Positions 24,394-32,919 of a stretch of 64,000 nucleotides of DNA are shown here, piece after piece. How positions within the stretch are numbered: the stretch's first letter is position 1; the number at the start of each line of letters is the position of its first letter. A model generated the notes under the pieces. The model saw only the letters and a program-made list of their open reading frames with translations. It did not search any database and was not told the DNA's origin. The DNA is taken from positions 2,480,001-2,544,000 of the forward strand of contig NZ_CP066784.1 in the NCBI RefSeq assembly GCF_028751195.1. Direction: 5' to 3'. The position numbers and the translations under genes are program-made. The DNA comes from Alicyclobacillus sp. ALC3. GTDB lineage: Bacteria > Bacillota > Bacilli > Alicyclobacillales > Alicyclobacillaceae.

Positions 24394-25611
24394 GTGGAAG
24401 GCAAGGCATCATCGATACAAGGCTCAAAAGACTCGTACAACGAAGCAAAAGTCACACTGACGTCGAGCACATCGTCGGCCACATCGTCGGCCACATCGTC
24501 GAGCACATCAGCGGGATCAGAAGCGTCCGGAACTTCGCAAACAGCGACGGACTGGCGGCACGGCGATCCGTTCGGGTTGCACCGCGTGATTGAACCCGTC
24601 GGTGCGATGCCGCAGGGCGCGTGGCGCGTCGACGACAGCGTGGAACTCTGGGACAACGAGATCCGCATCGCCGTCGAGATGCTGAACATCGACTCCGCGT
24701 CGTTCGCGCAAATCAAGGCCGAGGCCGCCGAAGATTCGGCGGACGGCACAGTAACGGCAGAGGCGGTCGCTGACATCATGCAGCGGATCGTCCGCAATCG
24801 CGGCAAGCACCACAACCCGGTCACCGGCTCGGGCGGCATGCTCATCGGCCGCATCGACGCGCTCGGACCCGTCATCGCAAGCCGCGGTGACCTGAAAGTC
24901 GGCGAGCGCATTGCGACGCTGGTGTCGCTGTCGCTGACGCCGCTGACCATCGACGCCATCAAAACCGTTGACCTGAAAACCGGGCAAGTCGCCATTGACG
25001 GTCATGCAATCCTGTTTGAAAGCGGTATCTACGCGAAGATGCCAGACGATGTGCCCGATCGCGTTGCGCTCGCCGTGTTCGACGTCTGCGGCGCGCCTGC
25101 TCAGACGGCGAAGCTGGTGAAGCCCGGTAATACCGTCGTGATCCTCGGAGCGAGCGGCAAGTCCGGCCTCACCGTGCTGCGCCAAGCGCGGCTGTCGGCG
25201 GGACCTGACGCGCGCATCATCGCAGTCGACTACGGCGCCGCGGCGAAGGCTCGTCTGGAAGCCTTGGGCTGGGCGGATGCTGTGCTCGATCTCGATGCCA
25301 CCCGCCCGGCCGACGTCTGGCGCGCCGTTCAAGAGGTGACCGGACCGGGGCTGGCGGACGTCGTGATCAACTGCGTCAACGTCCCGAACACGGAGATGTC
25401 GTCCATCCTCTGCGCGAAAGAGGGCGGCACCGTCTACTTCTTCAGCATGGCGACGAGCTTTACCGCTGCGGCGCTCGGCGCGGAGGGCGTCGGCAAGGAC
25501 GTCGAGATGGTCATCGGCAACGGCTACACGCGCGGCCACGCACAGCACGCGCTGCAACTCGTGCGCGAGAGCCCGGAGCTGATGGCGGCGTTCGCGGCGA
25601 AGTTCGAATAG
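24394..25611 (+). CDS. kdd: L-erythro-3,5-diaminohexanoate dehydrogenase
   Basis: A 405-residue NAD-dependent dehydrogenase of lysine fermentation, oxidising 3,5-diaminohexanoate to 3-keto-5-aminohexanoate. The catalytic core starts near residue 55 (GLHRVIEPVGAMPQGAWRVD) and includes GSGGMLIGRID, a Rossmann segment VVILGASGKSGLTVLRQAR and VYFFSMATSFTAAALGAEG. The first ~50 residues are a Ser/Thr-rich extension (LTSSTSSATSSATSSSTS) absent from usual ~345-residue family members. A GTG at 24394 follows GAGGAGG. Context with kamA and kamBCDE supports the call. A paired-arm element follows the stop. Confidence 0.9.
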   Translation: MEGKASSIQGSKDSYNEAKVTLTSSTSSATSSATSSSTSAGSEASGTSQTATDWRHGDPFGLHRVIEPVGAMPQGAWRVDDSVELWDNEIRIAVEMLNIDSASFAQIKAEAAEDSADGTVTAEAVADIMQRIVRNRGKHHNPVTGSGGMLIGRIDALGPVIASRGDLKVGERIATLVSLSLTPLTIDAIKTVDLKTGQVAIDGHAILFESGIYAKMPDDVPDRVALAVFDVCGAPAQTAKLVKPGNTVVILGASGKSGLTVLRQARLSAGPDARIIAVDYGAAAKARLEALGWADAVLDLDATRPADVWRAVQEVTGPGLADVVINCVNVPNTEMSSILCAKEGGTVYFFSMATSFTAAALGAEGVGKDVEMVIGNGYTRGHAQHALQLVRESPELMAAFAAKFE

Positions 25612-25653
25612 GGCGGGCGGTCCGTCACGGTCGTTGTCCGCCAGCCGCTGCCA

Positions 25654-25699
25654 CCCTCGCTGCGCCATTAGCGCTAAAGCGAGCATGTCGCAGCGAGGG
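25654..25699. repeat. REP-like palindrome, copy 3 (11 bp arms)
   Basis: CCCTCGCTGCG (25654-25664) pairs perfectly with CGCAGCGAGGG (25689-25699). The loop contains CCATTAGCGCTAAAGCGAG, related to the CCATTAGCGACA word of copies 1 and 2. It lies 43 bases after the kdd stop and may act as a 3' end stem. Confidence 0.7.
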
Positions 25700-25823
25700 C
25701 GTCACCGGATGCAGACGCTTCGTGATGGGCCAGCCCTTGAGTATGTAGCAAGCACGTCAGCTGTCTGAAATCGAGTTACTACGTTCCTACCCGCGCTGCA
25801 AGGGTTCCGGCTATGAAACGTAC

Positions 25824-25921
25824 GGGGTGCCCTGCCTCTCCGACTCGACGCTTGCTTTAGCACCAGGCGAGGCGGAGAGGTAGGGCATCCCGAGGATGCT
25901 TGCTTTAGCACCAGGCGAGGC
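25824..25921 (+). promoter_or_regulatory. kamA leader: 19 bp RNA stem and duplicated 24-mer
   Basis: GGGGTGCCCTGCCTCTCCG (25824-25842) and CGGAGAGGTAGGGCATCCC (25873-25891) pair along all 19 positions in RNA, with only two G-U pairs. The 24 bases at 25850-25873 (GCTTGCTTTAGCACCAGG...), in the loop, are repeated exactly at 25898-25921, just after the stem. The element ends 63 bases before the kamA start. It could be an attenuator or regulatory RNA; I could not match it to a known lysine riboswitch. Confidence 0.6.
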
Positions 25922-25984
25922 AAAGGGCTTGGGCGCACCCCCAGGTTTACTGCCGGGATCAAACATACAAGGAGGCCTTTATCC

Positions 25985-27286
25985 ATGAGCATAACCGAAC
26001 ACAACATTACGTACGGCACCAAACACCGTCACTTCCGCGACATCGAGCTGTGGAAGGACGTCACCGACGAGCAGTGGAACGACTGGAAGTGGCAGTTGAC
26101 GCACACCGTCAACACAATCGAGGACCTCGGCAAAGTTGTGAACCTGGTTCCCGAGGAGACGTACGGTATCGAGCACGTGAAAGAGACGATTCCGCTGCGC
26201 ATCACGCCGTACTACGCGATGCAGATGGATCCCGATGACCCGAACTGCCCGATCCGTCTGCAGGCTGTGCCGCTCTCGAACGAGATCCAGCGCTCGCCGT
26301 GGGACATGGAAGACCCGCTCGACGAGGACATGGACGCGCCTGTGCTCGGACTTACGCACCGTTACCCGGACCGCGTATTGTTCCTGATCACGAACCAGTG
26401 CTCGATGTACTGCCGCCACTGCACACGTCGGCGCTTCTCTGGCCAGGTCGGCCACGCGGTGCCAAAGCCGCAGTTGGACGCCGCGATCGACTACATCCGC
26501 AACCATCCGGAAGTTCGCGACGTGCTGCTGTCCGGCGGTGACGCGCTGCTCGTCAACGACCGCATTCTTGAGTACATCATCAGCAGCCTGAGGGCCATTC
26601 CGCACGTGGAAATCATCCGGATGGGCACGCGTGCGCCGGTTGTGTTCCCGCAGCGCATCACGGACAATCTCTGTAACATCCTCCGGAAGTACCACCCGGT
26701 GTGGATTAACACGCACTTCAACCACCCGGACGAGATTACGCCGGAAGCGGCCGCGTCCTGCGAGAAGCTGGTCGACGCGGGTGTCCCGCTCGGCAACCAA
26801 AGCGTGCTCCTGCGCGGCGTCAACGACTGCATCCACATCCAGAAAAAGCTGCTGCACGACCTGGTCAAAATCCGCGTCCGGCCCTATTATCTCTATCAGT
26901 GTGACCTGTCCGAGGGCCTGGAGCACTTCCGCACGACTGTGTCGAAGGGCATCGAGATTATGGAGCAACTGCGCGGCCACACCTCTGGCTACGCTATCCC
27001 AACGTTCGTCGTCGACGCCCCTGGGGGCGGCGGGAAGATCCCGGTGATGCCGAACTACGTGATCTCGCAAGGCCACAGCAAGCTGATTTTACGCAACTTC
27101 GAAGGCGTCATCACGACCTACCACGAGCCGGTCTACGAAGATGCGGGCTGCCCGCCGACTTGCACGCACGACCACTCGAAAGATAAAGACGAGTTGATTG
27201 GCGTGGCGCGGTTGCTGAACAACGTCGAGTTGTCGCTCGAGCCGAAGGGTCTGAAGCGCTCGGAGCGCAACCACCACGAAGGATAG
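25985..27286 (+). CDS. kamA: L-lysine 2,3-aminomutase (radical SAM, PLP)
   Basis: A 433-residue enzyme converting L-lysine to L-beta-lysine. The radical SAM cluster motif CSMYCRHC has C139, C143 and C146; the PLP lysine is K351 in PGGGGKIPV. Aspartates in QCDLSEG (D307) and VVDAPGGGG (D344) correspond to the two that bind the lysine epsilon-amino group in known lysine 2,3-aminomutases, where glutamate 2,3-aminomutases carry Lys and Asn, so the substrate is lysine. C-terminal cysteines (CPPTCTHDH) fit the zinc-binding tail. The ATG follows AAGGAGG. It acts first in the pathway with kamDE and kdd. Confidence 0.95.
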   Translation: MSITEHNITYGTKHRHFRDIELWKDVTDEQWNDWKWQLTHTVNTIEDLGKVVNLVPEETYGIEHVKETIPLRITPYYAMQMDPDDPNCPIRLQAVPLSNEIQRSPWDMEDPLDEDMDAPVLGLTHRYPDRVLFLITNQCSMYCRHCTRRRFSGQVGHAVPKPQLDAAIDYIRNHPEVRDVLLSGGDALLVNDRILEYIISSLRAIPHVEIIRMGTRAPVVFPQRITDNLCNILRKYHPVWINTHFNHPDEITPEAAASCEKLVDAGVPLGNQSVLLRGVNDCIHIQKKLLHDLVKIRVRPYYLYQCDLSEGLEHFRTTVSKGIEIMEQLRGHTSGYAIPTFVVDAPGGGGKIPVMPNYVISQGHSKLILRNFEGVITTYHEPVYEDAGCPPTCTHDHSKDKDELIGVARLLNNVELSLEPKGLKRSERNHHEG

Positions 27287-27331
27287 GGTAGGGTGGCGTC
27301 GCGCCGCGTTGCGCCAGGTGTGAGGCACGAC

Positions 27332-27373
27332 GGCTGCTGAGGCTGCTGAGGCTGCTGAGGCTGCTGAGGCTGC
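27332..27373. repeat. Nonanucleotide repeat (GAGGCTGCT)n
   Basis: Four and a half copies of GAGGCTGCT lie directly before the 41 bp minisatellite. Confidence 0.85.
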
Positions 27374-27385
27374 GCATTGCATCGT

Positions 27386-27816
27386 CCTAGGTGTCAAAAT
27401 GACACCTAGAGGGCGCGGGCTAAGGATGTAGGTGTCAAAATGACACCTGCCGCGCGCGGGCTAAGGATGTAGGTGTCAAAATGACACCTAGCGGGCACGG
27501 GGCATGGATGTAGGTGTCAAAATGACACCTAGCGGCCGCGGGCCATGGATGTAGGTGTCAAAATGACACCTACGGAGTCCGGGCCGTGGATGTAGGTGTC
27601 AAAATGACACCTACCGAGCGCGGGGCGTGGATGTAGGTGTCAAAATGACACCTAGCGGACGCAGGCCATGGATGTAGGAGTCAAAATGACACCTAGCGGA
27701 CGCGGGCTATGGATGTAGGTGTCAAAATGACACCTACCGCGCGCGGGGCATGGATGTAGGTGTCAAAATGACACCTACAGGGCGCAGGCCATGGATGTAG
27801 GTGTCAAAATGACATT
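27386..27816. repeat. Exact 41 bp minisatellite, 11 copies
   Basis: The palindrome GGTGTCAAAATGACACC, flanked by TA on each side, starts at 27388 and every 41 bases to 27798 (10 x 41 = 410). The linker (CGGGCNATGGATG-type) varies at a few bases only. One copy has GAGTC for GTGTC and the last has lost its right arm. The array fills most of the kamA-kamB gap. Repeat and linker are both conserved, so it is not a CRISPR array. Confidence 0.92.
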
Positions 27817-27826
27817 CAAATTGGTT

Positions 27827-27851
27827 ATGAAGCCGCCCAAGGCGGCTTCAT
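27827..27851 (+). terminator. Hairpin upstream of kamB
   Basis: ATGAAGCCGCC-CAA-GGCGGCTTCAT is a perfect 11 bp stem with a 3-base loop. It lacks a T run, so it may be a terminator, a stability element or an operator. It lies 73 bases before the kamB start. Confidence 0.55.
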
Positions 27852-27923
27852 CCACCGAATTGGAGCTTTTAGCGTAGTCGGGGCGCAGTAAGCCAAGCTA
27901 ATGACGAGAGGAGGCGGACGGAG

Positions 27924-29405
27924 ATGGGAAGCGAGGTGCGTGTCGGCGGGCGGCCAGACCAGATCACAGTCTCGGGCTCGGGCGGCAGCACGAGCGAAGG
28001 CGCCGGCGAGATCACACGTCTCGCGATCAATCTGCCAGCGCTGTGCCGCGAGCGGAACTGGCGCAACCTAGCGTTTATCGGCGTAACCAAGCACGCCGGC
28101 AAGACGACTGCACTCAACGCGTTCATTGCGCAGCTGCAGGCGGACGCCGGGTCACCCCAGTCTTCAACGTCCGAACGCATTGGCCTCCTCTCGATCGGCC
28201 TCGACGGAGAGCGACTGGACACCATCATGGGCATCCGTAAGCCGCCCGTCGAGGTGCCAGTCGGAACCCTGGTGGCGTCGGCGGAGGGAGCGCTCGCCGA
28301 ATCTGATGCGGGCCTCGAGTACCTGGAGGCGCTGCCGATCGATTCGCCGCTCGGGCAAGTGCTCGTTGCGCAGGTGACGCGTCCGGGACACGTCCTGTTG
28401 GCTGGTGTGCGACAGCGTCAACACGTGCAGCAGGTCGCGACCCGCCTGCGCCACTATGGCGCGACGTGGTGTTTGGTTGACGGAGCGTTCGATCGCGTTG
28501 CTGCCGCGGCACCTCACCTCGTCGATGCCGCGGTACTGGCGGTTGGGGCGACGGCGGGGGCGACGGTGGATGCCGTGATCGCCCAGGCTACGCCAGTTGT
28601 CCAGCGCTTTTTGTTGCCGGAGGTTGCGGAGGACCTGCGGGATGAACTGCATCCTGCTTACCAGCGGGGGGAAATCGGTGTGTTGGGGCACTTCGCCACC
28701 GAGCACGACGCGGCCGAAGGCGCCCGCCTCGCCGCGGCACAGGAAGCGTGCCGAGACGCGGCCGAAGGCGCCCGCCTCGCCGCGGCACAGGAAGCGTGCC
28801 GAGACGCGGCCGAAGGTGCCCGCCTTGGTGCGGCACAGGGAGATCCGCTCGGCGCCGCAGAACGCACCGCGCTAAACGTGCCGCATGGTGTCAGCGGTCA
28901 TCCCGACTACCCCATGACGCTCGTCTGCTTGCCGAAAACTGCTGCTACGACAGGGCCGTGGCTCCACCCCGATTGGCCCGGGGAGTTGAGCGCCGTCCGC
29001 GCCGTGTACGTGCCAGGCGCGCTGACCGCCTCGCTGCTCGAGGGATTGCTGGCGCATGCGACGGCGCCGACTGGAGTCCATCTCGTCGTCGGCCACCCGG
29101 CACAGGTGCTGGCGCCGCGCGCCGCGCTCGAATCGTGGTACCGGCGCGGCCATCGCCTGTCCGTGTGGACACCCCTGCCGCTTGCTGCGATTGCGGTCAA
29201 CCCGCACAGCGTGAACGGCGCCGATTTGCCGGTCGTCGAACTGGCAGCCGCGGCTCAGGCGCTGGCTCCCGGCGTGCCGGTGTTCGACGCCTTGGCGCTC
29301 GGCGGATCTCTCGCTTCGGCAGACCGGATGTTCGACGCTGTGGATTCCGGCCCACCGACGGCCCTCGCTCCGGCCTCCGCGAATAAGGAGGTGACGGAGC
29401 GATGA
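27924..29405 (+). CDS. kamB: KamB-like subunit of the lysine 5,6-aminomutase reactivase
   Basis: A 493-residue protein first in the kamBCDE run. A P-loop-like GVTKHAGKTT (53-62) follows WRNLAFIG, suggesting nucleotide binding. In lysine-fermenting bacteria KamB and the MutS-like KamC are paired with KamDE and assigned as its reactivation factor, exchanging damaged cobalamin. I assign this gene from its order plus the P-loop. Residues about 262-305 are a three-fold 16-residue repeat (DAAEGARLAAAQEACR) unlikely to be conserved. Start ATG has GAGGAGGCGG before it; the stop overlaps the kamC start (ATGA). Confidence 0.8.
   Translation: MGSEVRVGGRPDQITVSGSGGSTSEGAGEITRLAINLPALCRERNWRNLAFIGVTKHAGKTTALNAFIAQLQADAGSPQSSTSERIGLLSIGLDGERLDTIMGIRKPPVEVPVGTLVASAEGALAESDAGLEYLEALPIDSPLGQVLVAQVTRPGHVLLAGVRQRQHVQQVATRLRHYGATWCLVDGAFDRVAAAAPHLVDAAVLAVGATAGATVDAVIAQATPVVQRFLLPEVAEDLRDELHPAYQRGEIGVLGHFATEHDAAEGARLAAAQEACRDAAEGARLAAAQEACRDAAEGARLGAAQGDPLGAAERTALNVPHGVSGHPDYPMTLVCLPKTAATTGPWLHPDWPGELSAVRAVYVPGALTASLLEGLLAHATAPTGVHLVVGHPAQVLAPRAALESWYRRGHRLSVWTPLPLAAIAVNPHSVNGADLPVVELAAAAQALAPGVPVFDALALGGSLASADRMFDAVDSGPPTALAPASANKEVTER
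28707..28838 (+). repeat. 48 bp in-frame tandem repeat inside kamB
   Basis: Units begin at 28707, 28755 and 28803. The first two are identical and the third diverges near its end. They add 16 residues each without breaking the frame. Confidence 0.92.
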
Positions 29406-31273
29406 CGACGGCTCGTCAGGCGGTCAATTCGACACGTCCAGCTCCGTTCCTTAATCCCGACAGCATCGCTGACTTGCACTGGCATACCATCTGGCAGGTG
29501 TTTGCCCCTGTGACTCCGTTTGGCCGCCGCGCCAAAGCGGCGTTGCAGCCATACCGCACAGGCGAAGAAGCCGCAGCCGAGCGGGAATTCGACCAACTGA
29601 AGTCTGACGTCGCAAGGTTGGACGCGACCGCGATCGCCGCGATCGCGGAGGGCCTGCAGCACGTACCAGATGTCGCCGACGCGCTCGTTGCCCTCGCCGA
29701 GCCCGCGACGGTGTTGTCCGTCAAACAGCTACTCGCGCTCAAACAGTTTCTCTTCTATGGCGCGGGATTGGCCGGGGCTGCATCGGCTGGCGCGGGACGG
29801 GGTGACGCTGGTGTTGCAGATGCTAGGGCGAAAGTCGAGTGGACATCGCCCAGCCGGTGGAGCGCCAGCCTTGCGCAGTTTGGCGAGGTGGCAGTGCCGT
29901 CGTTCGCCATCGATCACGTTGCCGACGACACCTGGCGCACCGCTGCCGCCGCCTTGACCCAGGCGACGTACGCCCTTCACATGGCGAAACAAGACCGCGA
30001 CAAGTCGTGGCAGGAAGAGGTTGGCGTGCGGCCGACGCGCGAGGGACACGTCGTGCTGCGTCTGCCCCAGCAGCGCCCCCTCGCCGAGCAGTTGATGGCT
30101 GACGGTCGCTTACAGTGGTTGCGCAACACGCCGTTTGAGGCGGTCTTTGCGGTGCAACCCACGCCGCACCTGACCGCAGCGGAAGCGGGCCTCCGGGTGG
30201 CGAAGGAAGCGCTTGAGACAGCGCAAGATTACGTGCTTGCGCAGTTTTGTGACGCCCTGCGCGGGCTGCTGCCTGACTTGCAGCGGCTTGCGGAGGACAT
30301 CGCAGCGCTCGACTTGCGCGTCGCGAAGGTTCGCCTCCTGCGCCAGTGGAACGGCGCAGTTCCGACGATCGGAGAAAACGTTCGCCTCCAGGGTGGGGTT
30401 CACCCGATTGTAGCCGCGCGCCTACAGGACAGCGGCGACGCTACACTCGCCAACCCGGCTCGTCCGACTAGCGACCTAGCTCGGCCACTGGCCAACCAGG
30501 CTCAGTCTGCAGCATCGAGCTCGGCTCGGCCGCCCGCCAACTCGCCCGGCCCACCTGCCTCTGCCTACGTCCCGCTCGATTTCAATCCCGACCTCGGACC
30601 CAACGTCCTCTGCGGCGCGAACATGGGCGGCAAAACGGTTGCGATGAGTTTGCTCTGCCTCTGCCAAGCCTTGACGCAGTACGGTCTGCCGGTGCCCGCG
30701 CAGGCGTTCGAGACGCGGCTGTTTCGTTTCATCCGCTTTTGCGGCCGCGCGGGCACTGACCTCGACAATGGGCTGTCGGCCTACGGTCGGGAGATCACGA
30801 ACCTCGAACACACCTGGGCGCTCTGGCAGGACGTCGGCGACGGCTTCGTGTGCTTGGATGAACCGGCGCGATCGACCAATCCGCTCGAAGGCGAGGCGCT
30901 CGTCGTCGCGATGTTGCGCTTGATCCGCGAACAGCCGCGCAACTCGGTCTGGATTGTCGCGACTCACTTGGCCGGAGCCGTTGCGGAACCGGGCCTGGCG
31001 AAGTTTCGCGTGCGCGGGCTCGCGGGGCGGCTACCGCCAGGCGCGTTGCCTGTTGCAGGCAGTGTCCCGCCAGGCGAGGTCTCGCCGCCAACCGAGCCTA
31101 GCCAGACGGAGGCGCAGCGCCTGACTTGGCTGGCGCGCGCGATGGACTACCGCTTAGTCCGAATGACCGATGACACACCGCCAGCCGAAGCCCTGCAAGT
31201 GGCAAAGTGGCTTGGCTTGGCGGACGAAATTCTCACAGAGAGCCAGCGATACCTGGGGGAGGGAAAACCATGA
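29402..31273 (+). CDS. kamC: KamC-like MutS-family ATPase, lysine 5,6-aminomutase reactivase
   Basis: A 623-residue protein with a C-terminal MutS-type ATPase: Walker A GANMGGKTVAM (near residue 405), the DLDNGLSAYGREITNLEH signalling segment, Walker B FVCLDEPARSTNPLEGEAL and the WIVATHLAG switch. The N-terminal half is helical and has no mismatch-recognition domain, as in MutS-like proteins of amino-mutase operons. Expected to work with KamB to restore inactivated KamDE using ATP. An Ala/Ser/Pro-rich stretch (about 345-385) precedes the ATPase. It starts in an ATGA overlap with kamB and ends in one with kamD. Confidence 0.88.
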   Translation: MTTARQAVNSTRPAPFLNPDSIADLHWHTIWQVFAPVTPFGRRAKAALQPYRTGEEAAAEREFDQLKSDVARLDATAIAAIAEGLQHVPDVADALVALAEPATVLSVKQLLALKQFLFYGAGLAGAASAGAGRGDAGVADARAKVEWTSPSRWSASLAQFGEVAVPSFAIDHVADDTWRTAAAALTQATYALHMAKQDRDKSWQEEVGVRPTREGHVVLRLPQQRPLAEQLMADGRLQWLRNTPFEAVFAVQPTPHLTAAEAGLRVAKEALETAQDYVLAQFCDALRGLLPDLQRLAEDIAALDLRVAKVRLLRQWNGAVPTIGENVRLQGGVHPIVAARLQDSGDATLANPARPTSDLARPLANQAQSAASSSARPPANSPGPPASAYVPLDFNPDLGPNVLCGANMGGKTVAMSLLCLCQALTQYGLPVPAQAFETRLFRFIRFCGRAGTDLDNGLSAYGREITNLEHTWALWQDVGDGFVCLDEPARSTNPLEGEALVVAMLRLIREQPRNSVWIVATHLAGAVAEPGLAKFRVRGLAGRLPPGALPVAGSVPPGEVSPPTEPSQTEAQRLTWLARAMDYRLVRMTDDTPPAEALQVAKWLGLADEILTESQRYLGEGKP

Positions 31274-32919
31274 CATCGAAATTGCATCTCGACGAAACCC
31301 TCATTCGGCGCGGCAGAGCGGCGGCAAGTACAATCGCCGACGCCGTGGACGAATTTATTTCCAAGCGCAGCACTGTGGCGGTGGAACGCACCGTCCTGAG
31401 GCTGCTTGGCGTAGATGGTGTGGATGCAGAAGGAGTGCCGCTGCCGAACGCAGTGGTGCAGACGCTGCAAGCGACCCATTCGTTGACAGGCGGCGTCACG
31501 CGACTATTCGTCAACGGTTTGCTTCAGACCGGGCTGACACCGCAGAGTCTCGCTGAGGCCATTGCGGCGGGCAGCGTCGAGCTCGACACCCTGCCGCGCG
31601 CAGCCGAGGCTGATATCCGCGACCTCGGACGCAAACTGGCGATAGAGTCGCTCGACCGCGTCGCCCGCAATCGCCAGACTCGCGACGGCTTGCTCGACCG
31701 CCTCGGCGAAGGACGGCAGCCGTACATCTACGTCATCGTGGCCACCGGCAACATCTACGAAGACGTCGTGCAGGCGCGCGCCGCAGCGAGGCAAGGGGCG
31801 GACATTATCGCCGTGATCCGCAGTACAGGCCAGAGCCTTCTCGACTTCGTGCCGTACGGGCCGACGACGGAAGGGTTTGGTGGTACCTATGCGACGCAGG
31901 CCAACTTCCACATCATGCGCGAAGCGCTCGACGAGGTCGGCGAAGAGGTCGGCCGGTACATTCGCCTCTGTAACTACTGCTCCGGGCTGTGTATGCCGGA
32001 GATCGCGGCGATGGGCGCCATTGAACGCCTCGACGTGATGCTGAACGACGCGCTCTATGGCATCTTGTTCCGCGACATCAACATGCAGCGCACGCTCGTC
32101 GACCAGTCGTTCTCGCGCATGGTGAACGCGTACGCGGGCGTCATCATCAACACGGGCGAAGACAACTACCTGACGACGGCGGACGGGTTCGAAGCCGCCC
32201 ACACGGTGCTCGCATCGCAGTTCATCAACGAGCAGTTTGCACTGCGCGCTGGGTTGCCGGAGGCGCAGATGGGACTCGGGCACGCGTTTGAGATGAACCC
32301 GATGATTGAGGACGGGTTCCTGTACGAGTTGGCGCAGGCGCAGATGGCCCGGGAAATCTTCCCGGACGCCCCGCTCAAGTACATGCCGCCGACCAAGCAC
32401 ATGACGGGCAACATCTTCCGCGGGCATGTGCAGGATGCGATGTTTAACATGATTGGCGTCATGACACAGCAAGGCATCCAACTGCTCGGCATGATGACGG
32501 AACAGATTCACACGCCGCTCATCTACGACCGCCACCTCGCGATTGAGAACGCGAAGTACATCTTCAACAACGCACGCCACCTCGGCGATGAGATTGAGTT
32601 CAAAGCGGACGGGATCATCGTCGAGCGCGCCCGCACAGTGCTGGCGGAGGCGGTCGCGACGCTCGAGGACATCGTCTCCATCGGCTTCTTCCAAGCGCTC
32701 GGCCGCGGCATGTTCGCCGACGTCAAACGCGCAGAGACGGGCGGCAAGGGACTGGCTGGCGTGATCGTCCGCGACGCCGACTACTACAACCCGTTCGAAG
32801 ACGAGCTGCGCGCGCGGCTTGGACTTCCGGCGCTTGCTGCGGAGTTGGGGGATTCAGGTGTGCTGGCAGACGCGAATGTTGCGGCAGATTCTGTGCAGAG
32901 CGAGGGGGTGAGGGCATGA
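31270..32919 (+). CDS. kamD: Lysine 5,6-aminomutase alpha subunit
   Basis: A 549-residue large subunit of the adenosylcobalamin- and PLP-dependent enzyme that moves the terminal amino group of beta-lysine (or D-lysine) from carbon 6 to 5. Conserved stretches: YIYVIVATGNIYEDVVQARA, VIRSTGQSLLDFVPYGPTTEGFGGTYATQ, NYCSGLCMPEIAAMGA, PTKHMTGNIFRGH. The ATG at 31270 has GGGGGAGGG eight bases before it and overlaps the kamC stop. The usual length is about 515; the extra residues are a low-complexity C-terminal tail. Confidence 0.94.
   Translation: MTSKLHLDETLIRRGRAAASTIADAVDEFISKRSTVAVERTVLRLLGVDGVDAEGVPLPNAVVQTLQATHSLTGGVTRLFVNGLLQTGLTPQSLAEAIAAGSVELDTLPRAAEADIRDLGRKLAIESLDRVARNRQTRDGLLDRLGEGRQPYIYVIVATGNIYEDVVQARAAARQGADIIAVIRSTGQSLLDFVPYGPTTEGFGGTYATQANFHIMREALDEVGEEVGRYIRLCNYCSGLCMPEIAAMGAIERLDVMLNDALYGILFRDINMQRTLVDQSFSRMVNAYAGVIINTGEDNYLTTADGFEAAHTVLASQFINEQFALRAGLPEAQMGLGHAFEMNPMIEDGFLYELAQAQMAREIFPDAPLKYMPPTKHMTGNIFRGHVQDAMFNMIGVMTQQGIQLLGMMTEQIHTPLIYDRHLAIENAKYIFNNARHLGDEIEFKADGIIVERARTVLAEAVATLEDIVSIGFFQALGRGMFADVKRAETGGKGLAGVIVRDADYYNPFEDELRARLGLPALAAELGDSGVLADANVAADSVQSEGVRA

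Noticed and set aside
25640..25984. Lysine (L-box) riboswitch upstream of kamA
   Set aside because: The strong 19 bp stem is present, but I could not recognise the five-helix junction or the conserved core of the lysine riboswitch, and kamA is catabolic. Recorded as an uncharacterised leader instead.
25985..27286. Glutamate 2,3-aminomutase rather than lysine 2,3-aminomutase
   Set aside because: Both aspartates expected to bind the lysine side chain (D307, D344) are present, and the neighbours kdd and kamBCDE act on lysine-derived compounds.
27386..27816. CRISPR array
   Set aside because: The ~20 base linkers are nearly identical between copies; a real array would have unrelated spacers of 30 or more bases.
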